NCBI GenBank assembly: GCA_946185835.1
Contig: CAMHKW010000003.1
Location: 37,611-101,610, forward strand
Direction of reading: 5' to 3'
Length of the DNA: 64,000 nucleotides
DNA from: an uncultured Bacteroidales bacterium
GTDB taxonomy: Bacteria > Bacteroidota > Bacteroidia > Bacteroidales > Paludibacteraceae
Shown: piece after piece, positions 35,594-43,633 of the stretch
Position numbering within the stretch: the first letter of the stretch is position 1
How the letters are laid out: every line of letters begins with the position of its first letter
Made by a program: the position numbers and the translations under genes
Notes under the pieces: generated by a model
Databases searched by the model: none
What the model saw: only the letters and a program-made list of their open reading frames with translations
What the model was told of the DNA's origin: nothing

Positions 35594-36328
35594 TTGCGTA
35601 CTTGGCAGAAAATATTGATCGGCATAGCCATAGCAGCTATATGCGTATATGTTTTGGCTATATGTATGATGTCAAACACACGGCATCATCAGGGCAGTTG
35701 TAGTCGCATTAGTGTGATAGTTAGCGACTCGACCGAGCGCCGTTTTGTCAGTGCCGAAGAGATACACAAATACATAGCATCAACCACTCTCAACCCTATA
35801 GGCAAGCCTACGGCTGACGTCGACTGCCATAACATAGAGTTATACGTAGCCTCGCATCCGATGCTGGAATGGGCGGAGTGCGACCTCACCCTCGACGGTG
35901 CACTGCGTATCATCGTCGGACAGCGCATACCTGTGCTCAGAGTCATGACCGCCGATGCCAACTACTATGTCGACAGGCAACGCAAGCAGATGCCCGTCAG
36001 AGCGACGACAGCGGCATACGTACCTATCGTGACCGGCAGAGTGAGTAAACGCATGGCGACAGAAGAGCTCTTCGACTTCGTAGAGTGGCTCTCGGAGAAC
36101 CCGTTCTGGGCAGCACAGATAGAACAAATCAACGTCACACCACGATACGAGATAGAACTGACACCAAGAGTGGGGACAGGCAAGATACTGCTCGGCAAAC
36201 TCGATGAACACTATCCCGAACGACTTGACAGACTATACCAACTATACACCAAGAGTTTCAAACAGCACGGATGGAAACAATATCGTGAAATCGACCTCAG
36301 ATACGAAGGACAGATAGTTTGCAGATGA
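35594..36328 (+). CDS. ftsQ: Cell division protein FtsQ
   Basis: FtsQ is a bitopic inner-membrane protein of the divisome that links early and late division proteins. The 244-residue sequence has a short cytoplasmic tail, one membrane segment (about residues 8-27, ILIGIAIAAICVYVLAICMM) and a periplasmic part with a POTRA-like domain (VSAEEIHKYIASTTLNPIGK, HPMLEWAECDLTLDGALRII). It ends with a second beta domain (YEIELTPRVGTGKILLGKLD), matching Bacteroidota FtsQ. The best start is a TTG at 35594; the next in-frame ATG lies inside or after the membrane segment. Position between murC and ftsA confirms the call. Confidence 0.85.
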   Translation: MRTWQKILIGIAIAAICVYVLAICMMSNTRHHQGSCSRISVIVSDSTERRFVSAEEIHKYIASTTLNPIGKPTADVDCHNIELYVASHPMLEWAECDLTLDGALRIIVGQRIPVLRVMTADANYYVDRQRKQMPVRATTAAYVPIVTGRVSKRMATEELFDFVEWLSENPFWAAQIEQINVTPRYEIELTPRVGTGKILLGKLDEHYPERLDRLYQLYTKSFKQHGWKQYREIDLRYEGQIVCR

Positions 36329-36580
36329 TAGACCACTACGCTGTGAGAAGTTAGACCGCTACGCTGTGAGAAGTTAGACCGCTACGCTGTGAGAGGTTAG
36401 ATAGACTCGGGGTGGCACACGGATGGGACGGATTTTATTACGGATTGAACAGATTGATTTCAAATTATAACATTGTTTTTCCGCCGGTTGAAAACCGGCG
36501 TACCCGCGCGCTCTAAACATGCACACGCACACGCACACGCACAATTCAAAACCATACTAACCACTAAAACCATTACCACT
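36329..36580. repeat. Composite intergenic repeat module upstream of ftsA
   Basis: Three tandem 23-nt units (36330-36352, 36353-36375, 36376-36398) starting AGACCACTACGCTGTGAG or AGACCGCTACGCTGTGAG follow the ftsQ stop directly. Then come CACGGATGGGACGGATTTTA, ATTATAACATTGTTTTT, palindromic repeat copy 7 at 36482-36500 (CGCCGGTT, GAA, AACCGGCG, TACCC), and short ACGCAC repeats to about 36541. Confidence 0.85.
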
Positions 36581-38050
36581 ATGAGAAAACAAAAACCAAA
36601 GAGGGGGGCGCTCTATTCCGTCCCGTTAGTAGCTATCGACATCGGGAGCTATAGCATCAAAGCTATGGCTGCCACTTGTCCTCAAGGCGAGACACTCCAT
36701 ATTCTCGCATCCGAGGAGATAGTACTAAATAAAAAGCCACACGACAGTACTCAGGGCAGCGCTGATGGCACCATGCAAGACAGTACTCAGGGCAGCGCTG
36801 ATGGCACCATGCACGACAGTCCTCAAGGCAGCACTGATGGCACCTCGCAAGACAAAGTCGTCTCACACGGCATCATCAAGAACAGCTCCGAGATGAGTTC
36901 TCTGCTTCGGACTATACTGAATGACATGAGCAACAGCATCGAAGGTGCCCCGAAGCTACCCTCTGCCTTCGTCACCATCGGTGGCAAGACGATGCGGTTG
37001 GCGCGAATACCGGTCAAACGTATGCTGGGCAGACGGCTGCCCGTATCAGAGTCTATCATCGAAGGCATGGAGCAAGAATGTCGAAGCAAGGTAGAGCGAG
37101 ACTTTAAAAAGTACAACTACACCACTCTCGAAATCGAACCCATTGAATTTCTGTTAGACAACCAGATACAATACGAGCGCCCTACCCCGCAACAGAAAGC
37201 TAAGTACATCGAAGCCACCTATATGGCTTTCGTTGGTATTCCCGACATCAGCGAACAGGTGCTTGGTAGTTTTGCCCGTACCTCTATCAATATCGAGCAG
37301 ATATGGGCAAGACCGACAGTGCAGGCATACGCCATCATCGAAAACAGGCAAGAAGCAGAATATGCCATCATCGACTTCGGCGACCAGACGACCACCTGTT
37401 TTATCTACTATCATGGGCATTTCATGTACTGCAAGACCATACCACTCGGTGGTGCACATATCACTCGCGACATCGAGCAGTGCGGCATCAGCGAGTCTAA
37501 CGCCCGGAAGGTGAAACACCACTACGCATACGCCTCGACAAAAGCTTTCGAGAAGGACCTTAAGATAGTGATGCCACTTCAGAACTCTGACAAGAAGCTT
37601 GTGATGCGACTCTCGGAGATAAGTGAAGTAGTGGTTGCACGACTCGACGAGATCTTAAATCGCTTCTTCCAAGACCTTGACGAAGAATACAAGAAGTATA
37701 TAAGCAAGATTTTCATCACCGGAGGAGGTGCCAAGTTAAAAGGTCTCCCCGAATATCTGACTCAGAAGACAGGCATGCCGGTTGAATTCGGCAAGCACTA
37801 CGACTGGCTTTACGAGCAGACACCCAAAGAGTATGAAGACCCCAAATATACAGCCCTTGTAGGTACTCTGCTGATGGCTGACGAATACCGACGCACCAAC
37901 GGCAGTTATCTCACCTCGGACGACACCTCACAGCTTACGGGCTGGCGACTCGCACTCGCAGAAATGAAAAAAAGATTCGCCATGATGCAACAAGGTGTAA
38001 TCGACTTCTTCGAGTCAAACGACAATCCTAAAAAAAACTCTAATACCTAA
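36581..38050 (+). CDS. ftsA: Cell division protein FtsA with an inserted 12-residue repeat
   Basis: FtsA is the actin-like protein that anchors FtsZ to the membrane. Phosphate motifs VAIDIGSYSIKAMA and AIIDFGDQTTTCFIY and the adenosine motif KIFITGGGAKLKGLPEYL are intact, and the C-terminus carries a Lys/Arg-Phe-rich helix (MKKRFAMMQQGVIDFF) suitable for membrane binding. I start at the ATG at 36581 (489 residues); an upstream frame from 36473 would read through the palindromic repeat. Residues 55-90 are three tandem copies of a 12-residue unit (DSTQGSADGTMQ and variants), encoded by 36-nt repeats at 36743-36850, inserted in domain 1A. Stop and ftsZ start are 6 bp apart. Confidence 0.93.
   Translation: MRKQKPKRGALYSVPLVAIDIGSYSIKAMAATCPQGETLHILASEEIVLNKKPHDSTQGSADGTMQDSTQGSADGTMHDSPQGSTDGTSQDKVVSHGIIKNSSEMSSLLRTILNDMSNSIEGAPKLPSAFVTIGGKTMRLARIPVKRMLGRRLPVSESIIEGMEQECRSKVERDFKKYNYTTLEIEPIEFLLDNQIQYERPTPQQKAKYIEATYMAFVGIPDISEQVLGSFARTSINIEQIWARPTVQAYAIIENRQEAEYAIIDFGDQTTTCFIYYHGHFMYCKTIPLGGAHITRDIEQCGISESNARKVKHHYAYASTKAFEKDLKIVMPLQNSDKKLVMRLSEISEVVVARLDEILNRFFQDLDEEYKKYISKIFITGGGAKLKGLPEYLTQKTGMPVEFGKHYDWLYEQTPKEYEDPKYTALVGTLLMADEYRRTNGSYLTSDDTSQLTGWRLALAEMKKRFAMMQQGVIDFFESNDNPKKNSNT
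36743..36850 (+). repeat. Three 36-nt tandem repeats inside ftsA
   Basis: Copies at 36743-36778, 36779-36814 and 36815-36850; the first two differ at one base, the third at several. Each encodes 12 residues. Confidence 0.95.
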
Positions 38051-38056
38051 ATTACT

Positions 38057-39661
38057 ATGAACATTTTACCTATTAAAGATATCGAGTTTCAAGACAATAG
38101 CATCATCAAAGTAGTAGGCGTTGGCGGTGGTGGCTGCAATGCTGTCAACTACATGTTCCATCAAGACATCAAAGATGTGACTTTCCTCGTATGTAACACC
38201 GACCGTCAGGCACTACTCAAGATGGACGTACCCTCTAAGTTGCAGTTAGGCGACCAGGGGTTAGGTGCAGGTGGCATACCTGAGGTAGCTCGCGCACTCG
38301 CCGAACAGAGTATCGACCACATCAAAGAGGCACTGCAAGACGGTACAAAGATGGTCTTCGTGACCGCAGGTATGGGCGGCGGCACCGGCACCGGTGCTGC
38401 ACCCGTCATCGCTAAAGTAGCGAAGGAGATGGGCATACTCACCGTCGGCATAGTGACCATTCCTTTCGCCTTCGAAGGGGTGTTCCAAATCAAAAAAGCT
38501 ATAGCAGGCTTGTCGCGTCTGGCACAAGCTACCGATGCCATACTCGTCATCAACAACGAGAAGCTGAAGAAGATTTACCCCGACTTCGACCTGCCCAATG
38601 CGTTCAACAAGTCGGATGAAGTGGTGAGCAACGCTGCCAAAGCCATCTCGGAGATTATCACCAGAACAGGATATATCAATACCGACTTCGCCGACGTGCA
38701 AAACGTACTTAAGGACGGCAACATGGCTATCATGAACGTAGGCATTGCCGAAGGAGAGAACCGTATCACCAAAGCAATAGAAAATGCCCTTAACTCACCA
38801 CTTGTCAACACTAACGACATCAAAGGTGCCAGCCGAATACTTATCAACTTCTACTGCTCGGAAGAGCATGCCATACGGATGAGAGAGTTCGACCAGGTAG
38901 ACCAATTCCGTGCTGACGTAGGTAGCGACGTGATGGTGAAATGGGGTGCCACCTACGACGACACGCTCGGAGAGAGTGTGAGAGTGACGCTGATTGCGAC
39001 AGGTTATCCCTTTAGCGACATCCCCGACGTAGAAGATGTCAGAAAAGAGGAAGAGAAAGACAAAGACAAACAAACCGAAGAAGCTAATAAGAAACAGCCT
39101 ATTAAGACCCCGGAGACCATAGGTGGTGCGATAGAGAAACTCTACCGTAGCGACGACGACAGCAACATACCGATGGTGATTGTCAACTCCGGCGAGCAGT
39201 CCCCGCTGTCAAACGACAAGTCAGCCGAGCAGGCAGATGCCGAGCAGACAACAGCCGAGGGCGAGCAGGCAGATGCCGAGCAGGCAACAGCCGAGGGCGA
39301 GCAGGCAGATGCCGAGCAGACAACAGCCGAGGGCGAGCAGACTGAAGCAGAGCAGACAACAGCCGAGGGCGAGCAGGCAGATGCAGAGCAGACAACAGCC
39401 GAGGGCGAGCCAGCAGAAGAAGCTGAGCAGGCAGAAGAAGCTAAGCAGGCAGATGACGTGCAGACAGCTACTGACAGCAAGACGACAACGGTAACTACCA
39501 CACCCGTGCAGCCCGCCGACGATAGCGAATTTGTTTCGCTAAGCGACAGGTTAAGAGAAGTACAAGCCGACACCGACTTCGTATACCTCGATGACATCAC
39601 CGACGAACAATTCGATGCCATTGAAAACATACCGGCATGGCAAAGGAAAAAACAAAACTAA
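38057..39661 (+). CDS. ftsZ: Cell division protein FtsZ with a repeat-expanded C-terminal linker
   Basis: FtsZ is the tubulin-like GTPase that forms the division ring. The GTP motif GGGTGTGAAPVIAKVAKE and the T7-loop region (INTDFADVQNVL) are intact, as is the C-terminal peptide ENIPAWQRKKQN that binds FtsA. Between the GTPase core (to about residue 320) and that peptide lies a long acidic linker. It contains five tandem 12-residue units EQADAEQTTAEG (39227-39406) and further degenerate units to about 39456. Total length is 534 residues, longer than the usual about 430-450. The linker is known to vary, but perfect-frame 36-nt repeats in both FtsA and FtsZ are striking. Confidence 0.96.
   Translation: MNILPIKDIEFQDNSIIKVVGVGGGGCNAVNYMFHQDIKDVTFLVCNTDRQALLKMDVPSKLQLGDQGLGAGGIPEVARALAEQSIDHIKEALQDGTKMVFVTAGMGGGTGTGAAPVIAKVAKEMGILTVGIVTIPFAFEGVFQIKKAIAGLSRLAQATDAILVINNEKLKKIYPDFDLPNAFNKSDEVVSNAAKAISEIITRTGYINTDFADVQNVLKDGNMAIMNVGIAEGENRITKAIENALNSPLVNTNDIKGASRILINFYCSEEHAIRMREFDQVDQFRADVGSDVMVKWGATYDDTLGESVRVTLIATGYPFSDIPDVEDVRKEEEKDKDKQTEEANKKQPIKTPETIGGAIEKLYRSDDDSNIPMVIVNSGEQSPLSNDKSAEQADAEQTTAEGEQADAEQATAEGEQADAEQTTAEGEQTEAEQTTAEGEQADAEQTTAEGEPAEEAEQAEEAKQADDVQTATDSKTTTVTTTPVQPADDSEFVSLSDRLREVQADTDFVYLDDITDEQFDAIENIPAWQRKKQN
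39227..39406 (+). repeat. Five 36-nt tandem repeats inside ftsZ
   Basis: Copies start at 39227, 39263, 39299, 39335 and 39371. They encode EQADAEQTTAEG with small changes (EQTEAEQTTAEG, EQADAEQATAEG). Confidence 0.95.
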
Positions 39662-39672
39662 ACACATCTAAT

Positions 39673-40125
39673 ATGACACTTTTCGATCAGATAAGCGAAG
39701 ACATCAAAAAAGCGATGCTCGCTAAAGACAGAGTAGCCCTCGATGCACTTCGAGGCGTAAAAAAGGAGTTTTTAGAAGCCAAGACCGCCAAAGGCGGTGA
39801 TGGTGAGCTTCACGACGAACAGGCAGTGCGTATCATCCAGAAGATGATCAAGCAACGCAAAGAGTCGGCAGAGATGTATATGTCTGCCAACCGTACCGAC
39901 CTCGCCGATGCCGAACTCGCACAAGTAAAGGTGATAGAGCAATACCTGCCCGAGCAGATGAGCGAGCAGCAACTCGAAGCCGAACTGCAGAAGATAATAG
40001 CTGCCGTAGGTGCGCAAGGTCCGCAAGACATGGGTAAGGTGATGGGCATGGCTACCAAACAGCTCGCCGGCAAAGCCGAAGGCAAAGCCATCTCGATGAA
40101 AGTGAAAGAGCTGCTCAACAAATAA
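39673..40125 (+). CDS. GatB/YqeY-domain protein
   Basis: The 150-residue product from the ATG at 39673 starts MTLFDQISEDIKKAMLAKD, the normal opening of YqeY proteins. An earlier in-frame ATG at 39637 lies inside ftsZ and adds 12 unconserved residues. The family is an all-helical protein related to the tail of the tRNA-amidotransferase subunit GatB, and probably binds tRNA or assists aminoacylation; its exact role is not settled. Conserved features include ALRGVKKEFLEAK, IIQKMIKQRKESAEMY and EQYLPEQMSEQQLEAEL. It follows ftsZ by 11 bp, a common arrangement in Bacteroidales. Confidence 0.9.
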   Translation: MTLFDQISEDIKKAMLAKDRVALDALRGVKKEFLEAKTAKGGDGELHDEQAVRIIQKMIKQRKESAEMYMSANRTDLADAELAQVKVIEQYLPEQMSEQQLEAELQKIIAAVGAQGPQDMGKVMGMATKQLAGKAEGKAISMKVKELLNK

Positions 40126-40320
40126 GGGCGGCAACACCGACAAGGGCGGCAACACCGACAAGGGTGGCAACACCGCAAAAGCCCCCGACCATAGCCCCCG
40201 ACCACTGCAGATGCCATATATAGCATCTGCTGGATGGGGGTGGCACAAACCAAGAGACGGCATCGTGATGCCGTCTCTTAGTGGCAATATTCACACAGAC
40301 ACTGACAGAGCAATACACAC
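40126..40320. repeat. 18-nt tandem repeat and two hairpins between yqeY-like and TPR genes
   Basis: An 18-nt unit (GGGCGGCAACACCGACAA) is repeated nearly three times from 40127. A hairpin GCAGATGC (40207) with GCATCTGC (40223) has an 8-nt AT loop. A second, AAGAGACGGCATC (40252-40264) with GATGCCGTCTCTT (40267-40279), has a long perfect stem and may end transcription of the division genes. Confidence 0.75.
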
Positions 40321-41712
40321 ATGGACATTCAACAGCTATTAGTCAAGTTCCACAAGTGGCTCGACTACGACCAATTCGGCACCTCACAGACTGCTTTTCT
40401 CGACTCTGACGAGTTAGAAGAGTTGTTTGAGTATTTCATCGAGATGTCGGAGTACGACCTTGCACAAAAGGTTGTGGACTATGGTCGGGAGATGCACCCG
40501 CACGATGACGTGTTCGACAGTCTGCAAGTGGAGTTATACCTTGCATGCCGCATGCCCCAAGAAGCTCTGCAACTGCTTGAGCACATGCCGCCGTCGGAAG
40601 AGCCTATCTTCCTCTCGTATTTCGTGTCGTGCTATGCTCAGTTGGGCAACGAGGGTAAGGCGCAAGACTACGTAAGGCGCATCTACAGCTCGCCGCTGTT
40701 CGACCCCAAGCGCGACCTATACGAGATAGGAGTGAGCTTCAACGAAGCCGACATGCCCGAATATGCCATACACTTCTTCAAAAGTGCAGCCGAGTACGAG
40801 CAGTCGGTTGACGTATACACCGCCATTGCCTATTGCGAGAATGCTTTAGGCAGCGGGAAGAGTGCCATCGAGTACGCCGAGAAGGCAGCGGCATGCGACC
40901 CCTACTCGCTCAACGCGTGGTTTTGTTGCATGACATGCTACTTGAACAACGGGCAGTTTGCAGAAGCCGAAAAAGCTATCGACTACTACCTCGCTATAGA
41001 CGACACCGACAAGAGCATATACGTCTATAAGTTAGCCACGCTGCTGTCGCAAAACAAGACCGACCAAGCCGCACAGCTCACAAAGCAGATAGCAACCGAA
41101 GGCAGTGCCAACGACATAGCACGAATGGCAAGCCTATATATGACAGCCGAACAGCCCGACACGGCGCTCACCATCTTTGATTTGCTGCAAGCAGAACAGA
41201 TAGAACAGCTCGACGATAGGAGCGTGATTGAGAGTTATCTGGAGTGCATGCTTACCGGCAAACGCTACGATGTGGTTGTCGACTACCTCGACCGCCATGC
41301 CTACCTGCTACAAGAAGATTCTATCTTCTTGCCGATGAAGGTAGATGCCTACGTGGGTTTAGAGCAGACCGACAAGGCGATACAGTTCTGCCACGACAAC
41401 ATGCACATCTTCCCTGCCCGCACCACGCTTGCCAACCTGCTGATAGACCAAGACCGAGCCGAAGAAGCTCTTGACATGCTTGAGCAAGAGTTAAAGCACT
41501 GCAACGACCTGAGTATGTATCTGATGGCAGCGCATGCAGCTTGGTGTCTGAACGACAGACAGCTATCGAAGAAATACTTCAGCAAAGCAATGAGCATCAA
41601 CAAGAAGCTCTCGGTGAAGTTAGCCACTATCCTGAATAACGACATGGCAGATTTCTTCACCAAAAAGAAGAAAACCAAGACCGCCACAGGGCGCAAACAA
41701 AACAAACAATAA
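40321..41712 (+). CDS. Tetratricopeptide-repeat protein
   Basis: The 463-residue protein is almost wholly helical, with repeated TPR-like pairs, for example AYCENALGSGKSAIEYAEKA, YLNNGQFAEAEKAIDYYLAI and LLIDQDRAEEALDMLEQELK. No signal peptide or membrane segment is visible, so it is probably a cytoplasmic scaffold. The C-terminus is very basic (FTKKKKTKTATGRKQNKQ), which could bind nucleic acid or membrane lipids. It is 3 bp from the DedA gene, so the two are co-transcribed. No specific partner can be named. Confidence 0.85.
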   Translation: MDIQQLLVKFHKWLDYDQFGTSQTAFLDSDELEELFEYFIEMSEYDLAQKVVDYGREMHPHDDVFDSLQVELYLACRMPQEALQLLEHMPPSEEPIFLSYFVSCYAQLGNEGKAQDYVRRIYSSPLFDPKRDLYEIGVSFNEADMPEYAIHFFKSAAEYEQSVDVYTAIAYCENALGSGKSAIEYAEKAAACDPYSLNAWFCCMTCYLNNGQFAEAEKAIDYYLAIDDTDKSIYVYKLATLLSQNKTDQAAQLTKQIATEGSANDIARMASLYMTAEQPDTALTIFDLLQAEQIEQLDDRSVIESYLECMLTGKRYDVVVDYLDRHAYLLQEDSIFLPMKVDAYVGLEQTDKAIQFCHDNMHIFPARTTLANLLIDQDRAEEALDMLEQELKHCNDLSMYLMAAHAAWCLNDRQLSKKYFSKAMSINKKLSVKLATILNNDMADFFTKKKKTKTATGRKQNKQ

Positions 41713-41715
41713 AAC

Positions 41716-42552
41716 ATGCACATACTAAGACACCTCACTACAACACTTATCACATGCCTAATGCTTGTGTTGCAATCCGTCAACTGTTCAGCCACAGAGC
41801 TGCCGTCAGAGTTATCAGCAGAGCAGACAGAGCTATCAGCAGAGCAGCCGTCAGACAGTGCCGCTGTATCGACAGAGCCGGCAAGTGCCATACAACGAGT
41901 AGAGCAATGGTATGCCGACCACATGAACTACACGAGTATAGTGGCTCTGATGACGATAGAGAGCAGCTTCATTCCTTTCCCCAGCGAGGTGGTGATACCT
42001 CCGGCAGTGTATGTAGCCTCGCACGACGACAGCACTCTGAATGTGAGTAGCTCATACATCGTCAACGTGTTGCTGATAGTGTTGTTTGGCACTCTCGGTG
42101 CGTTATTAGGCGCTATCATCAACTACCTACTCTCCTTGTGGCTCGGTCGCCCTATCATCTATGCCTTTGCCGACAGCCGTGCGGGACGTGTGCTGATGCT
42201 CTCGTCGGACAAGATAAAGCAGGCTGAGAGTTACTTCAACGAGCACGGCAAGGTGTCGACATTCATCGGTCGTTTCATCCCCGGCATCCGACAGCTGATA
42301 AGCATACCTGCGGGGCTTAGTAAGATGAACTTCTTGAGTTTTGCGGCATACACCACTCTCGGCGCCTTCCTTTGGAATGCGGTGTTAGCCTTGATTGGCT
42401 ATTTGGCACACGGGCAAGCCGACCTCATCAACCGCTATAGTCATGAACTGTCAGTGGCTCTTCTCGCCATCACTGCTCTTGCTATCGTGGTGGTGATAGT
42501 AAGAAAAGTGTTGAAGAAAAGAGCCACCGATACGAAGTCAGCCGAGAGCTGA
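41716..42552 (+). CDS. DedA-family membrane protein
   Basis: The DedA/SNARE-associated (PF09335) family is implicated in undecaprenyl-phosphate and phospholipid flipping and envelope homeostasis. The 278-residue protein has a signal-like N-terminus (to about 25), a Ser/Glu-rich segment with a short repeat (ELSAEQ twice), and then the conserved core: IESSFIPFPSEVVIPPA and the FIGRFIPGIRQLISIPAGLSKM loop with its key Arg and Pro residues. Four to five membrane segments are apparent. Location just after cell-wall and division genes fits a role in lipid-carrier recycling, but that is inference. It converges with the Wzz-like gene. Confidence 0.92.
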   Translation: MHILRHLTTTLITCLMLVLQSVNCSATELPSELSAEQTELSAEQPSDSAAVSTEPASAIQRVEQWYADHMNYTSIVALMTIESSFIPFPSEVVIPPAVYVASHDDSTLNVSSSYIVNVLLIVLFGTLGALLGAIINYLLSLWLGRPIIYAFADSRAGRVLMLSSDKIKQAESYFNEHGKVSTFIGRFIPGIRQLISIPAGLSKMNFLSFAAYTTLGAFLWNAVLALIGYLAHGQADLINRYSHELSVALLAITALAIVVVIVRKVLKKRATDTKSAES

Positions 42553-42609
42553 CGGCTATGCTTTTCGACTATGTTCTTATTGGGTTCGTAGTCTACTTTT
42601 TACCTTAGC

Positions 42610-43581
42610 CTACCCTTTGAGCCATTCGTGCAGGGCTTTGCGGTTCTCGATAAGTGCTGCTATCAGGCACGAGAGCAGGTATCCTACCACCAGACCTATG
42701 ATGCCGCTTTTGAGCAGCCCGTTTTGTGCCTTATGGTTGACGGCAAAACCGCCCGTGACGACAACGGGTGCGGTGCATTGGCTCAAGCGACGGTCGACCT
42801 TCGACTTATAGTTTATAAGGTCGAGTATCTCACTATGAAATAGTTTTATCTCTCTCTTTCCGACGAGCAAGCTTGTTGTTGCGCGGTTGTACTGCGTCTG
42901 CACGTCGCCTACCCCCTGGTGGAAGTAGAAGTCGAGCGACAAGGAGTCGAGTCGCTCTATCTGGTCGCGGCAGAAGCGTGACTCGCGCTCGAGGTTGCGT
43001 CGGTAAGCCTCGTAGCATGCCACCATCTGCGGGTCGCGGTTGAGATAAGCCACTACTGAGTCGGCAAAGGGAAGAGTGGCACCGAGGTCGTGGGTGACGA
43101 AGCTGATACCCATCTTGTCTTGCAGGCGCATATACATGGTGTCGATCATCGAATTCTTATCTTTCCAATCGACGAAGTCGGGTGTGGAGTCGTTCATGCA
43201 GTCGATGACATAATGCGACTTGAGATTCTTGATTTGCGACATCATTTCATCATTGATGCCTATCAAAGAGCTATACGTCTGCACCGGTGAATAACGCGCA
43301 TCGAGGGCTTCGGCAACAGGCTTGAACACCTGCTGCGCCATGGTGATAGAGGGTCCGTTGAGCAAAGCCACACCTTCCACACGATACCATTTATTAGACG
43401 GTCGAGCCGAGTAGAGCATGAAGCCTACGCATATCAGTACCAACGGCACCGACACCCACCATTTACGAAGGCAAAGGCGGATAGAGTCGGCAATCAACAG
43501 ACATAGTTTCCGACAGAGGCCTGCTATCCAATTGGCAAAACGCAGACACAAATCCCACAGGTTGGTTTCTTTATTTTCCAT
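42610..43581 (-). CDS. Wzz-like chain-length determinant protein
   Basis: The 323-residue protein has the Wzz/polysaccharide co-polymerase layout: a cytoplasmic N-terminus, a first membrane segment at about 40-60 (WVSVPLVLICVGFMLYS), a large periplasmic region, and a second segment at about 285-308 (SGIIGLVVGYLLSCLIAALI). Before the second segment is a Pro-free but otherwise typical TAPVVVTGGFAVNHKAQNGL stretch. Such proteins set the length of O-antigen or capsule chains. No other polysaccharide gene is adjacent, so its target polymer is unknown. It is 52 bp from the antiporter gene on the same strand. Confidence 0.75.
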   Translation of the reverse strand: MENKETNLWDLCLRFANWIAGLCRKLCLLIADSIRLCLRKWWVSVPLVLICVGFMLYSARPSNKWYRVEGVALLNGPSITMAQQVFKPVAEALDARYSPVQTYSSLIGINDEMMSQIKNLKSHYVIDCMNDSTPDFVDWKDKNSMIDTMYMRLQDKMGISFVTHDLGATLPFADSVVAYLNRDPQMVACYEAYRRNLERESRFCRDQIERLDSLSLDFYFHQGVGDVQTQYNRATTSLLVGKREIKLFHSEILDLINYKSKVDRRLSQCTAPVVVTGGFAVNHKAQNGLLKSGIIGLVVGYLLSCLIAALIENRKALHEWLKG

Positions 43582-43633
43582 ACAATTTTATATTACTTAC
43601 ATTTACTTAGGCACATTTGCTTAGCACAAGCGC

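Noticed and set aside
36473..36580. FtsA start at 36473
   Set aside because: The extra 36 residues read through the palindromic repeat and ACGCAC repeats (HAHAHAHA), and the ATG at 36581 fits FtsA.
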